In this document: one piece after another, positions 1 to 8,631 of the stretch
Layout of the letters: every line of letters starts with the position of its first letter
How positions within the stretch are numbered: position 1 is the stretch's first letter
Assembly (NCBI GenBank): GCA_041399065.1
Contig: JAWKTN010000002.1
Location: 868,001 to 932,000 of the forward strand
From: JAGQPD01 sp020426865
GTDB lineage: Bacteria > Planctomycetota > Planctomycetia > Pirellulales > Pirellulaceae
Direction: 5' to 3'
DNA length: 64,000 bases
Position numbers and translations under genes: made by a program
Notes under the pieces: model-generated
The model's input: only the letters and a program-made list of their open reading frames with translations
Told to the model about the DNA's origin: nothing
Database searches by the model: none

Positions 1-1213
1 GCCCCAGCGTCTTGGCCTCGGCAACCGCACGATAAGCCGCTTGCTGCCAACGACTGGCCAATACGAGCCAAACTTGCGACGCAATTCCAAGCCCCACCAA
101 AATGGACATTAATATGGCATATGATGTCCGGACGACTTGCATCGGCCGATACGCTTCGGCGAGATCCAGTTCCGTTGCCACCCCCATGTCCATATCACTG
201 AGCCATTGCCATGCTCCCACGACCGGAACACCACGGTAATCTCGGTAACCACGCAAGTTCTGTCCCGCTTCACCGGCAATCGCGGATGTCGCCATTTCTG
301 TCCACGGCTGCTTGTTTCGCCGCAACGTCGCTCGACCACCGCGAGTTAAATCGACGCCCGGGTCGCGGATCTCGACCGACAACATCGATGTTGCTCCCTC
401 CCCATCCGACATCAGACTCAAATCCCGCAATTGACTCTCAAACCGACTAGCTGAAATCATCACGCCTTGCCTGTCGAAGGCATAGGTCTCTCCGGATTCT
501 CCCGGACGGGCGACCGTCAAGATCTCGGAGAATTCCCGTTTGGGATCCAAACGAAAGGCGAGCACCGCCGCCACACTTCCCGCTTCATCCCGTACGGGTG
601 TGGCGACAAACATCGTCGGCATCCCGGCACGGACACCACCCAAACCGTCCGGCAATAACACGGCACTGGGGAAGGGACGCGACAACGTCGATTCGCCACC
701 CATCGCCGGCAACAAATACGACTCGTGTCCCGCAATCCGTTCGCGCCCCACCAACTCCTCAAGATTCGCCGCCAACACTCGTCCTTCAGCGTCGTAGACG
801 AGATACCCGTCATGACCAAATTCAAGCTGCCACGGAATCAGTGCATCGGCCAACTTGCCCAACAACGGATCTCGCAGCCAATCACTGGACTTCGAGTCCT
901 CAGGGTTTCGCGACCAATTTCGGTTCATTTCCACAATCGTATCGCGGACCTGAGGATCATTCGCCGCAACAGAAACCATCGACGTTTCGTGCTCCACCCA
1001 CAAACGCAAGGCCGTGATATCGGCATTCAAAACCGTCTGCAGATTGGTCCCCACCAGCTGACGAGTGGACGACTCCAGTCGCCGCAATCCCCACCACCCC
1101 GACACCAGCAGCAAGAGGACCACAAAGATCGGCCACGACCAAAGCCGCCGCCGCATGCGACTGAGTACTTTCGAATTGACGCCGAATTGCGATGTCAGGA
1201 ACGCCAAGCCCAT
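1..1213 (-). CDS. Membrane receptor with periplasmic dCache-like sensor domain (5' part; probable Ser/Thr kinase)
   Basis: I read this gene directly on the minus strand; it is open from an ATG at 1213 to the window edge, so only the N-terminal ~404 residues are present. A first membrane segment follows MRRRLWSWPIFVVLLLL (residues ~20-45). Next comes a ~280-residue extracytoplasmic region with double-Cache features, including 'GYLVYDAEGRVLAAN', 'FVATPVRDEAG' and, near its end, 'GAWQWLSDMDMGVATELD'. A second membrane segment (around 'ILMSILVGLGIASQVWLVL') leads to a coiled linker reading 'AEAKTLG' at the edge. In planctomycetes this sensor type commonly sits in front of a Ser/Thr kinase domain, but histidine kinases and adenylate cyclases also carry it. 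The output domain lies outside the window, so the kinase call is inference. An internal ATG (MRRR, 19 codons on) is an alternative start. Confidence 0.75.
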   Translation of the reverse strand, partial: MGLAFLTSQFGVNSKVLSRMRRRLWSWPIFVVLLLLVSGWWGLRRLESSTRQLVGTNLQTVLNADITALRLWVEHETSMVSVAANDPQVRDTIVEMNRNWSRNPEDSKSSDWLRDPLLGKLADALIPWQLEFGHDGYLVYDAEGRVLAANLEELVGRERIAGHESYLLPAMGGESTLSRPFPSAVLLPDGLGGVRAGMPTMFVATPVRDEAGSVAAVLAFRLDPKREFSEILTVARPGESGETYAFDRQGVMISASRFESQLRDLSLMSDGEGATSMLSVEIRDPGVDLTRGGRATLRRNKQPWTEMATSAIAGEAGQNLRGYRDYRGVPVVGAWQWLSDMDMGVATELDLAEAYRPMQVVRTSYAILMSILVGLGIASQVWLVLASRWQQAAYRAVAEAKTLG

Positions 1214-1449
1214 ACCAGGCCCCCAGATACGAACAATACGCCGGGCTGCTCAAGCGCATTGTATCCGACTGGCCGCTGAAGGTGAACCTGAGGAGGGAAG
1301 CAGCGTCGGCCGCAAGATCTTGTTCCCGCGCCGAGAGGTTTTCTCACGGAGCCACAGCATCACCAAGATGCCGAGATACTGGGGAACGACGGCGGATTGG
1401 GCAAATACCTCGAGGTTCGAGGTATTCGCCTGCATGTGTTCGTTCGGGA

Positions 1450-2505
1450 CTAAGTCCGGCTGCGATGCCGGCGCCCAGCCAACAGCGATGCGATCGCGAG
1501 CGTACCGGCCAACGCAAGACCTGTCGGTTCGGGAACCGCGGCAAGCTGAGTATTGGTTGCCCCAAAATTATCCTTCCAAACCGTGTAGTCGGCGGCATCC
1601 ACCGTGCCGTTACTGTTACCATCGGCCGCTAGGGAAGTGGTTGACCCAAAATTGTCCTTCCAGACCGTGTAGTCCGCTGCGTCGACCGCGCCGTTCTGGT
1701 TATAGTCGCCCAACAGTGGCACCACATCAACAAAAGGCTGGTCCTGTGCCGCGGCTTTGTCGAATGCCGCGGCAATCAGCGTTCGACCAGGCCCACCGTC
1801 ACCGCCAATCGAATCGTCGTCATTGATCGCTGCGCCTACACCCGCAAAACCACTGACATACGTGTCGTCCGTCGCCATGACGCTCACCAATTCGTTCATC
1901 GATGAATCGTAAACTTTGCCACTGAGCTGATTGCCGATGGCAGACAATTCCAACACATAGCTGGCATTGGGATCGAGCACAATCTCGGTCGAACTGCCGT
2001 CGCCCAGCCCGGAAACAAAGCCGAAATCGGAACGCACCAGGTCAACTTCGCCGCTGTTCATGTCCAATGCCAGGACGTATCCGCTGGCACCGTCCGTCCT
2101 GGCAACTACAAACACGTCATTGTTGCCTTGGACCGCTGTGCCATTGAAATTGATATTCTGGATCGAGGAAACGGTCGCGCGCAAATGCACTTCATCAGCA
2201 AAAAATAGCGATTGACTTGGCTGCGTCAGTCCTGGCACCGCGACGGCAAATTGATTGAAAGATCCCAACGCCGCGAAGGCGGGATCTCCGGCCAATTGCA
2301 ATTGGCCGTCGACAACGCTGTCCGATACGAACTGGATGGGATTCATCGTGAAATCATCACCAGCAAAGTCCCAAGGGAGGTGCAGCCCACCCTCAAAGTC
2401 ATCGCTCCACTCGACCCCCGTTGCGTGGGGAACCCCAATCTGCCACAGAAATGCCACCAACGCAAATGCAGCAATCGACTGCCATGAATCCCGTACCATC
2501 ATCAC
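1450..2505 (-). CDS. Exported protein with type I dockerin repeats and PEP-CTERM anchor
   Basis: A 351-residue secreted protein. It has an N-terminal hydrophobic signal (residues ~10-30) and a ~230-residue beta-rich domain starting 'VEWSDDFEGG', which may be a lectin/LamG-like fold. Two calcium-loop repeats of the dockerin type follow: 'GDYNQNGAVDAADYTVWKD' and 'GNSNGTVDAADYTVWKD'. The C-terminus is VPEP, a hydrophobic helix and a basic tail (RRHRSRT). PEP-CTERM signals are recognised by exosortases, so the protein is probably processed at the membrane and exposed on the cell surface. The start is a GTG followed by two ATGs, with a GGGAG Shine-Dalgarno-like motif just upstream. A near-identical dockerin/VPEP tail occurs in the protein at 31988-33085. 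The ligand of the main domain is unknown. Confidence 0.8.
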   Translation of the reverse strand: MMMVRDSWQSIAAFALVAFLWQIGVPHATGVEWSDDFEGGLHLPWDFAGDDFTMNPIQFVSDSVVDGQLQLAGDPAFAALGSFNQFAVAVPGLTQPSQSLFFADEVHLRATVSSIQNINFNGTAVQGNNDVFVVARTDGASGYVLALDMNSGEVDLVRSDFGFVSGLGDGSSTEIVLDPNASYVLELSAIGNQLSGKVYDSSMNELVSVMATDDTYVSGFAGVGAAINDDDSIGGDGGPGRTLIAAAFDKAAAQDQPFVDVVPLLGDYNQNGAVDAADYTVWKDNFGSTTSLAADGNSNGTVDAADYTVWKDNFGATNTQLAAVPEPTGLALAGTLAIASLLAGRRHRSRT

Positions 2506-2609
2506 TGTTGCTCCCGTCTAATTCGGCAGAAAAGGCTCTTTTTCCACGCCTCACGCACCCCATCGTTGGCCTACGCCAGTCTAGTCGCAGTTGCCAAATA
2601 TCTCAAGAA

Positions 2610-2633
2610 TTTTTCACAATCAACTGTGAAAAA
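2610..2633. terminator. Perfect 9-bp AT-rich hairpin between rplU and the dockerin gene
   Basis: TTTTTCACA, six bases ATCAAC, then TGTGAAAAA form a perfect inverted repeat with a T-tract/A-tract at its outer ends. It lies downstream of rplU and upstream of the dockerin gene on the same strand. It could end the RNase/rplU transcript or be an operator. There is no long U-run beyond the stem, so the terminator call is tentative. Confidence 0.45.
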
Positions 2634-2660
2634 TGTCACATAGTGGGGGTGCCGGGGGGG

Positions 2661-2692
2661 CGAACGGAGTAGCGTTCGAACGGGGGAGCGTT
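2661..2692. repeat. Two tandem 16-bp units, each able to fold into a hairpin
   Basis: CGAACGGAGTAGCGTT is followed directly by CGAACGGGGGAGCGTT, then a partial third unit (CGAAGGAT). Each unit contains GAACG, six bases, CGTTC, so each can form a 5-bp stem. The array lies 22 bases past the rplU stop codon, within its 3' untranslated region. Confidence 0.65.
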
Positions 2693-2714
2693 CGAAGGAT
2701 CGGCCGGAACCGAG

Positions 2715-3026
2715 CTAGGCCTCGATCTTGTTGATCCGGACGCGAGTAAAGACTTGTCGATGTCCGGTTTTACGACGCGAGTTCTTACGGCGGCGAAACT
2801 TTTGGATCACCAACTTTTCGCCCATTTGGGCACCCAATACCTCCGCGGTCACGGTGGCCCCGTCCACAGTGGGCTTGCCGAGCTTCACACCGGAGTCGCC
2901 GGAAACGGCCAATACGCGGTCGAACTTGATCTCGTCGCCTTGTGAAACATCCCGGAAATCGATGTTGAACTGCTGTCCCTCTACGACTCGGTACTGCCGG
3001 GACCCGTCGGCGATGATCGCGTACAT
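2715..3026 (-). CDS. rplU: 50S ribosomal protein bL21
   Basis: A 103-residue protein of normal length for bL21, a 23S rRNA-binding protein of the large subunit. It starts MYAIIADGSRQYRVVEGQ and ends with the conserved basic 'KFRRRKNSRRKTGHRQ' segment followed by 'TRVRINKIEA'. It follows the RNase E/G gene on the same strand after a gap of about 170 bases. In many bacteria rplU is followed by rpmA (bL27) and obgE. Here the next downstream gene is an unrelated PEP-CTERM gene, so rpmA must lie elsewhere. The link to an RNase E/G gene is seen in several phyla. Confidence 0.97.
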   Translation of the reverse strand: MYAIIADGSRQYRVVEGQQFNIDFRDVSQGDEIKFDRVLAVSGDSGVKLGKPTVDGATVTAEVLGAQMGEKLVIQKFRRRKNSRRKTGHRQVFTRVRINKIEA

Positions 3027-3198
3027 GGTACTGTTGCCTACTTAGAAAAATGCATTGGTTACGAACTTCTGGAAAACATGGGGATGTCGTTGAGGCCTCC
3101 AGGGTGTTCCATGGGGCCGGGGACTGGATCCCGAGCGAGCCCCATAGGATATCGAATAGGGGGTGGACCGTCGACCCCTGTCCGGGAAAAAATGCCTC

Positions 3199-4848
3199 TC
3201 AGGCGACGCCAAGCGGTCGACCATCGGCGTCGAAGCATTCCAGTTCCATATGTTCGGGGAAGAGCCCCTCGCTTCCGAGAATCTGGACGACAAGGTTCCC
3301 CTTCTCCTCAAGATTGGCCAATTCTCGGCGTTTTCGGTTGTTCAAGTACGATGCCACGGCCTCGTTAACCCGCACCGTCACGCGGGCAATCCGCGGTTTT
3401 TGCACGGCCAGCATCAGCTTGCGAACGACTTCAATTGCCATGCTCTCGGGACTTTTGACCATCCCCCGCCCGGTACAACAGGGACAATCCTGAAACACGC
3501 TTCGTTTTAGGCTGGGACGAATTCGTTGCCGGGTCATTTCGATCAGTCCAAACGGGCTGGTACGGAGGATCTTGGTCCGTGCCCGATCGCGTCGAACCGC
3601 ATCCCGAAGGCAACGTTCGACATCGCGACGATGACGTTCTTTGCGCATATCGATGAAGTCGTTGACGATCACACCGCCGAGGTCACGTAGCCGCAATTGT
3701 CGGGCAATCTCTTTTGCCGCGGCCAGGTTCAACTGGTAGGCCGTTTCTTCAGCCGACTCATCCGTACGAAAACTACCGCTGTTGACGTCGATCGCCACCA
3801 GCGCCTCGGTTTGATCGACAACGATCGAGCCTCCCTTGGCCAGCGGCACTTCGCGGCGATGGATACGAGCGATTTCCTCGTCCAATCCGTATTTGTGAAA
3901 CAACGGTTCGCGACCTTCGTAAAGGTGCAGGCGGTTGACATGGCGAGGCATCACCAATTGGAGGAATTCCTTCGCACGCTCGTATGGCTCGGCAGAATCA
4001 ATATGAATCGCATCGACATCATTGGTAAAGATATCGCGGATCGTCCGGATGATCATATCGCTTTCTTCGTAGATATCGATGGGCGCCGAGTTCTTCTTAA
4101 TGCGGCGCACGATCACTTTCCACAACCGCAGCAGATACGCCATATCGCGCGACAACTCGCGACGCGTCCGTTCGATACCCGCCGTGCGGACGATAAACCC
4201 CAGACCTTTGGGAGGATTGAGTTCCAGCAAAATATCGCGAAGGCGTTTGCGAGCGTCCTCGTCTTCGATCTTACGAGAGACACCTACGCGTCCTAACGCG
4301 GGCATCAACACGAGATATCGACCGGGGATACTAATATAGGTGGAAAGGGTTGGGCCTTTGCTCCCCATCCCCTCCTTGATCACTTGTACCAGCACCTCGT
4401 CGCCACGCCGGAAGATCTCTTGGATCGGCGGTTTTACTCGCGGCCGATCGCCGGGCCGGCGCCCACGCTGCCGCTGATTACCGCGTCCTTCATTACCGCG
4501 TGCTTCATTGCCGCGACCCCCGGCGTCATCGCTGTCCTCATCCTGTTCCCGATGGCGTCGCCGGCCGTCGCGGGGCACGATCGGCTTTTCGGGATCGTAT
4601 CCCCCTTGCCGAAAATACTGTGGTTCAACGTCACTGATGTGCAAAAACCCGTTCCGTCCGACGCCAAAATCAACAAATGCCGCCTGAATGCTCGGCTCGA
4701 GATTGACGATCTTCCCCTTGTAAATATTGCCAACGTAGTTGTCCTGGCTGGCTCGTTCTATGTACAACTCCTCGAGAATTCCATCCTCAACGATCGCGAT
4801 CCGACATTCTTCAGTCTGAGCGACGTTGATCAACATCTCCTTCTTCAT
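3199..4848 (-). CDS. rng: Ribonuclease E/G family endoribonuclease
   Basis: A 549-residue endoribonuclease for single-stranded RNA (mRNA decay and rRNA/tRNA maturation). The S1 domain starts near residue 38 ('NIYKGKIVNLEPSIQAAFVD'). It is interrupted at residues ~90-140 by a low-complexity acidic, then Arg/Gly-rich insert (EQDEDSDD, repeated GRGNE). It resumes at 'GDEVLVQVIKEG'. The catalytic Mg2+ ligands are visible as D354 in 'AIDVNSGSF' and D397 in 'VNDFIDM'. A CPCC motif near residue 456 matches the CPxC zinc-link used for oligomerisation. There is no long C-terminal degradosome scaffold, so the protein resembles RNase G or the catalytic half of RNase E. It lies between a DUF2344 gene and rplU on one strand. 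Confidence 0.93.
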   Translation of the reverse strand: MKKEMLINVAQTEECRIAIVEDGILEELYIERASQDNYVGNIYKGKIVNLEPSIQAAFVDFGVGRNGFLHISDVEPQYFRQGGYDPEKPIVPRDGRRRHREQDEDSDDAGGRGNEARGNEGRGNQRQRGRRPGDRPRVKPPIQEIFRRGDEVLVQVIKEGMGSKGPTLSTYISIPGRYLVLMPALGRVGVSRKIEDEDARKRLRDILLELNPPKGLGFIVRTAGIERTRRELSRDMAYLLRLWKVIVRRIKKNSAPIDIYEESDMIIRTIRDIFTNDVDAIHIDSAEPYERAKEFLQLVMPRHVNRLHLYEGREPLFHKYGLDEEIARIHRREVPLAKGGSIVVDQTEALVAIDVNSGSFRTDESAEETAYQLNLAAAKEIARQLRLRDLGGVIVNDFIDMRKERHRRDVERCLRDAVRRDRARTKILRTSPFGLIEMTRQRIRPSLKRSVFQDCPCCTGRGMVKSPESMAIEVVRKLMLAVQKPRIARVTVRVNEAVASYLNNRKRRELANLEEKGNLVVQILGSEGLFPEHMELECFDADGRPLGVA

Positions 4849-4925
4849 CGGGCATGATTCTTTCGTGGTCTGCGGTTGATCTGTGGCAGCTCATCGAAGG
4901 TAGAGAATGGGTATTGGGCATGGCA

Positions 4926-5558
4926 TTATCCTCGTAGCTCGACCGAAGTACGGACCAACTGGCAACCTTCGCGTTCCAAGTCAGCGATCCCCAATACCTG
5001 CAGTATTTCGCGAGGCTTGCACGATGCCGTTGGACGAGCGATCTGGACCATTCGTAGGTTTCCGTCAGACAGCTCCATTTCGGCGATATCACTTCGCAAG
5101 TTCAACTGATCCTCGCGCCCTGGGCGCTTGATCCAATACTCCGACTGACTCATCAATTCTTCCACTGCCCTGCTAACGGCGACTCGCCGCGATTCCGGCA
5201 CCGGAATCTCATACACCATTCGCTCGACCTGGGCCTTCGGAGCGTCGGGAGCGAGGATGTCCAGGCTGTGGATAACCAACCCGTCCGGCAAGACGGGGAA
5301 CAATCGTGCTGCCAACTCGTCGGCAGTCAGCGGTTCACTCAACTCCACCTCAAGCACTTCATTGATTCCCACGATCCCCACCGCCAATGCCAGCGGAAAA
5401 CTAATTCGCGGCTTGGGATGAAAACCGTCGGACATGCTCAACGCTATTCCGGCTCGACGAAAGGCTCGCTCCATCGTGCGCGCCAGATCGCGATGGCCGA
5501 TAAAACACAAATCTCCCTGTTTTTGAAATCGGATACGCACTCGTTGTCGTATCGTCAT
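4926..5558 (-). CDS. DUF2344 / TIGR03936 radical-SAM-associated protein
   Basis: A ~210-residue protein with the family signature 'RVRIRFQKQGDLCFIGHRDL' at the N-terminus and 'MSDGFHPKPRISFPLALAVG' near residue 50. This domain often forms the C-terminal part of, or partners with, TIGR03960 radical SAM proteins. Its biochemical role is not established, though it is repeatedly found beside RNase E/G and rplU, suggesting a role in RNA or ribosome maturation. I chose the ATG at 5558, two codons after a possible TTG. The stop lies 77 bases before the RNase E/G start, so the two are probably co-transcribed. Confidence 0.85.
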   Translation of the reverse strand: MTIRQRVRIRFQKQGDLCFIGHRDLARTMERAFRRAGIALSMSDGFHPKPRISFPLALAVGIVGINEVLEVELSEPLTADELAARLFPVLPDGLVIHSLDILAPDAPKAQVERMVYEIPVPESRRVAVSRAVEELMSQSEYWIKRPGREDQLNLRSDIAEMELSDGNLRMVQIARPTASCKPREILQVLGIADLEREGCQLVRTSVELRG

Positions 5559-5744
5559 GGTCAACCAACCAGACGACGTGTCTGGTCTACGAATTGTTTC
5601 AATGGCTTCAACTCTGCGTGGCTATCACTTCAAGAGTCATAGCTCTGCTTCTACGTCCGTCTTCTACCGTTTTTACCGTCTTCTCATCACGATCGTTATT
5701 TTCTGCTCTTCGGCTCACGGCGCTTCCCGTAATAGCCGGCCGTG

Positions 5745-5819
5745 CCGGCCAGTCATTACAACCGGCCAGTCATTACAACCGGCCAGTCATTACAACCGGC
5801 CAGTCATAACAACCGGCCG
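5745..5819. repeat. 17-bp tandem repeat, four full copies
   Basis: The unit CCGGCCAGTCATTACAA occurs at 5745, 5762, 5779 and 5796 (the last copy has A for T), followed by a partial unit. A CCGGCCG/TGCCGGCC palindromic stretch flanks the left side. It fills part of the ~310-base gap between ptsI and the DUF2344 gene, which otherwise has a pyrimidine-rich stretch (5640-5710) and no recognisable gene. Confidence 0.9.
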
Positions 5820-5869
5820 GTAAAACCATACCGGATTCTTGGGCGACGGTCCATACGCATCTGGCGATT

Positions 5870-7648
5870 CTACCGGTTCCCAGCCGACTTCGCCTCCCCC
5901 CCAAGGGCCTCCAGGCTCGCCGGCACCACCAAGGCCAGCTCGTCCCGCAAGTACTGTTCAACCTCGTCCGCACTGTCCAGCTCCAACGCACGCTCGGCCA
6001 TCTGGCGGCAATGCGAAAGCTTCAGCGCCCGCACGATCCGCTTGATTTCCGGAATCGCCGACGGGGGGACGCTCAACGACCGCAATCCCAACCCCAACAA
6101 CAACCCCACAAATAGCGGGCTGGCACTCATCTGACCGCACAGAGACACCGGCTTGCCAAACCGCTCAGCCAATCCCACGGCCGTGTGGATCATCCGGATG
6201 ACACTGGGGTCGGCGGCACTGTAGAGCGACGCCACGTCCTTATTACTGCGATCCACCGCCAATGTATACTGGACTAGGTCGTTGGTCCCGATGCTGATGA
6301 AATCGACTTCCTTGAGGAATCGGTCGAGCATCACGACGGCAGCTGGCACTTCGACCATGATCCCGACAGGGATTTCTCGGTTAATCGGGACCCCTTCGCG
6401 ATCGAGGTCATCCATGCAATCCCACAGCAGTTTCCGTGCCTGTCGCCATTCGGTGAGCGTACTGATCAAAGGGAACATGACCCGGAGATCGCCAAAATGG
6501 CTGGCCCGCAATATGGCTCGCAACTGCGTCCGAAACACGTCGGTATGTCGCAATGACAGGCGGATACTCCGCAGCCCCAGGAAGGGATTGCGTTCGTAGC
6601 TGTGGTCGCGTTGCTCGTCAATTTTGTCGGCGCCCAGATCGAGCGTGCGGACGATCACCGGGCGTGGAGCCATATCGGCGGCGACGTGCCGATAGGCCTC
6701 GAAGTGATCGTCTTCGGTCGGGACCTTGGCGGCCCCGAGGTAGAGGAATTCGGTGCGGTACAAGCCCACCCCCGCCGCTCCTCGTTCGCGACACGCCACA
6801 ACCTCCTGAGGAAATTCGATATTGGCGGACAATTCGACGCACCGACCGTCCAAGGTTTCCGCCGGTAAATCGCGGAGCGTCGAAAGGGCCTTGGCCCGAT
6901 GACGAACTCGTTCCAGCGCGTCGCGGTAACGGGCTTCCGTGGCGGCATCGGGCTGGAGGATCAACATGCCGCCATCGCCATCGACGATCACCGTATCGCC
7001 GCCGGAGACCTCGCCGAGAAACGGTCCTACTCCCACCACGGCCGGGATCTCCAACCCTTCGGCCACAATCGCCGTATGCCCTCCGGCCCCACCCGACTGC
7101 GTGACAAACCCCAGGACGAAGCCGCGGTCAAGTCGCGCCGTTTCGCCGGGTGTCAGATCGTTGGCCAGGACGATCACCGGCGAAGTCAACCGGCTGAGTT
7201 CCTCACGGCGATTACCGAGTAGATGCCCGAGCAGCAACTTTTCGATGTCGAAAATATCGTTGGCACGTTCCGCAAAATACGCATTTCCTAGCCGCTGGAA
7301 GACCTTGGCAAATTTCCGCAACGTGACGCTCACCGCGTATTCGGCCGTCGCTCGCTGCCGTCGCACTTGATCTTCGACCGCCGACACCAATTGCGTGTCG
7401 CCAACCATCTGGACGTGAGCGGCAAAGATGGCGCCGTATCGTGGGCCCAGTTCGGCCGTTACTTCGTCACGACGCTCGGCCAATTCGCATTCGGCCTGCT
7501 TGATGGCCTGATGAAACCGAGCGACCTCGTCGTCCGGATTGGCGCCTGACTCCAGCCGGCGCGAAATGCGAAAACGCTCGTTGTCCACCACCAATGCATG
7601 ACCAACGGCGATCCCCGGCGAGACCGGAATTCCATGAAATATTTGCAT
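5870..7648 (-). CDS. ptsI: PTS enzyme I (phosphoenolpyruvate-protein phosphotransferase)
   Basis: Enzyme I transfers phosphate from phosphoenolpyruvate to HPr. The phospho-accepting histidine is H191 in 'GGAGGHTAIVAEGLEIPAVV'. The PEP-binding C-terminal barrel is evident from 'GIMVEVPAAVVMLDRFLKEV', 'SIGTNDLVQYTLAVDRSN' and 'VSLCGQMSA'. I chose the ATG giving MQIFHGIPVSPGIAVG because enzyme I proteins start with this motif. An in-frame ATG 11 codons earlier and a TTG overlapping the ptsH stop are possible. The gene is the last of hpf-ptsN-ptsH-ptsI. No sugar-specific EIIB/EIIC gene is seen in the window, so the pathway probably signals to EIIA-Ntr rather than importing sugar. Confidence 0.95.
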   Translation of the reverse strand: MQIFHGIPVSPGIAVGHALVVDNERFRISRRLESGANPDDEVARFHQAIKQAECELAERRDEVTAELGPRYGAIFAAHVQMVGDTQLVSAVEDQVRRQRATAEYAVSVTLRKFAKVFQRLGNAYFAERANDIFDIEKLLLGHLLGNRREELSRLTSPVIVLANDLTPGETARLDRGFVLGFVTQSGGAGGHTAIVAEGLEIPAVVGVGPFLGEVSGGDTVIVDGDGGMLILQPDAATEARYRDALERVRHRAKALSTLRDLPAETLDGRCVELSANIEFPQEVVACRERGAAGVGLYRTEFLYLGAAKVPTEDDHFEAYRHVAADMAPRPVIVRTLDLGADKIDEQRDHSYERNPFLGLRSIRLSLRHTDVFRTQLRAILRASHFGDLRVMFPLISTLTEWRQARKLLWDCMDDLDREGVPINREIPVGIMVEVPAAVVMLDRFLKEVDFISIGTNDLVQYTLAVDRSNKDVASLYSAADPSVIRMIHTAVGLAERFGKPVSLCGQMSASPLFVGLLLGLGLRSLSVPPSAIPEIKRIVRALKLSHCRQMAERALELDSADEVEQYLRDELALVVPASLEALGGEAKSAGNR

Positions 7649-7683
7649 CACCACCGCCGAGCGCGGCACGGCGCGACGCATGC

Positions 7684-7983
7684 TCAACCGTCGTGCGTCC
7701 CGGCCTGCACTTCGTCAAATCCTTGTTCTACCAACCCCGCCAGTGCACTTAGGGCATCCTCGGCGTCTCGTCCACGCGCTTCGATCGTCAGATCGGTACC
7801 TTGCTCCGCAACCAGCGTCAAGACGCCCAGAATCGATTTCCCGTCAACGCGATTACCATCCTTGATCACGTCCACCTGCGATTCGAACTGGCTGGCCAAC
7901 TTCACAAACATGTCGGCCGGGCGCGCATGCATCCCCTGCGGATTGCAGACCTGGACCGTTTTCCTGACAACATTATCGCTCAT
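7684..7983 (-). CDS. ptsH: Phosphocarrier protein HPr
   Basis: About 99 residues, slightly longer than the usual 85-90 because of a short C-terminal tail. It contains the phosphorylatable histidine H19 in 'NPQGMHARPADMF' and a serine (S50) in 'VDGKSILGVLTL', the position phosphorylated by HPr kinase in other bacteria. It relays phosphate from enzyme I to the EIIA-Ntr protein encoded just upstream. I chose the ATG of MSDNVVRK. A TTG six codons earlier is possible. It is tightly packed with ptsI downstream. Confidence 0.94.
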   Translation of the reverse strand: MSDNVVRKTVQVCNPQGMHARPADMFVKLASQFESQVDVIKDGNRVDGKSILGVLTLVAEQGTDLTIEARGRDAEDALSALAGLVEQGFDEVQAGTHDG

Positions 7984-8023
7984 CGACTTCGGACCATCCA
8001 AGATGCGTGCGCTGGTAAACGAA

Positions 8024-8500
8024 TTACGATACGAACTGATTGTTGTCCGCTTCTTCGAGTAACTGTTGGATGTCCGCCGCCGACTTGGATTGCTTCAAAA
8101 ATCGACAAAACGTGTCGTCACGCAACTGCCGCGAAATGTTCTCTAACGCTCGCAAATGGTCTCCTGGCCGATCGGGCGGGCTAACGATCAAGAAGAACAA
8201 CTGGACCTTCTCACCGTCCAAGCTATCGAAGTCCACGCCTTCCGAACTGACCGCCACCGTCCCCACCAACTTGTCGACGCTCGGATGCTTCGTATGCGGC
8301 ACCGCCACACCACGTCCAATGCCCGTACTCCCCAACTCTTCACGCTTCATGATCGCGCTGACAATGCCATCGCAATCCTCTTCGTTTATCTTTTTGGCTC
8401 GCACCAACGACGTCACCATCTCGCCAATCACTGACGGCTTGTCGTCAGCATCCAGGTGAGCCGCAATCGCTTCCACGCATATAAAATCCGAAAACTTCAT
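8024..8500 (-). CDS. ptsN: PTS EIIA domain protein, nitrogen-regulatory type (EIIA-Ntr)
   Basis: A 158-residue single-domain EIIA of the fructose/Ntr family. The phosphorylation site is H69 in 'GRGVAVPHTKHPSVDKLVG'. The family motifs 'KREELGSTGIG' and 'FFLIVSPPDRPGDHLRALE' are present. It receives phosphate from HPr and, in proteobacteria, regulates potassium transport and nitrogen- or stress-related targets. Its targets in planctomycetes are unknown. It lies between hpf and ptsH, in the same order as the proteobacterial rpoN-linked cluster. No EIIB or EIIC domains are present. Confidence 0.92.
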   Translation of the reverse strand: MKFSDFICVEAIAAHLDADDKPSVIGEMVTSLVRAKKINEEDCDGIVSAIMKREELGSTGIGRGVAVPHTKHPSVDKLVGTVAVSSEGVDFDSLDGEKVQLFFLIVSPPDRPGDHLRALENISRQLRDDTFCRFLKQSKSAADIQQLLEEADNNQFVS

Positions 8501-8631
8501 CTGCCTATCCTTTTTCTAAACTTGCTTTGCGGTGGCTGTCGACCCACAATACAAACACAGAAAAAAGTCATCTCAGCGTCACAGACGGCCCTACAGCCAA
8601 CAATGCCTCAAGTCTGTCACGTTCCACCGCA

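Noticed and set aside
8501..8631. Intrinsic terminator between hpf and ptsN
   Set aside because: A 6-bp ACAGAC/GTCTGT pairing with a long loop is followed by a T-run, but the stem is weak and it would separate genes that look co-transcribed.
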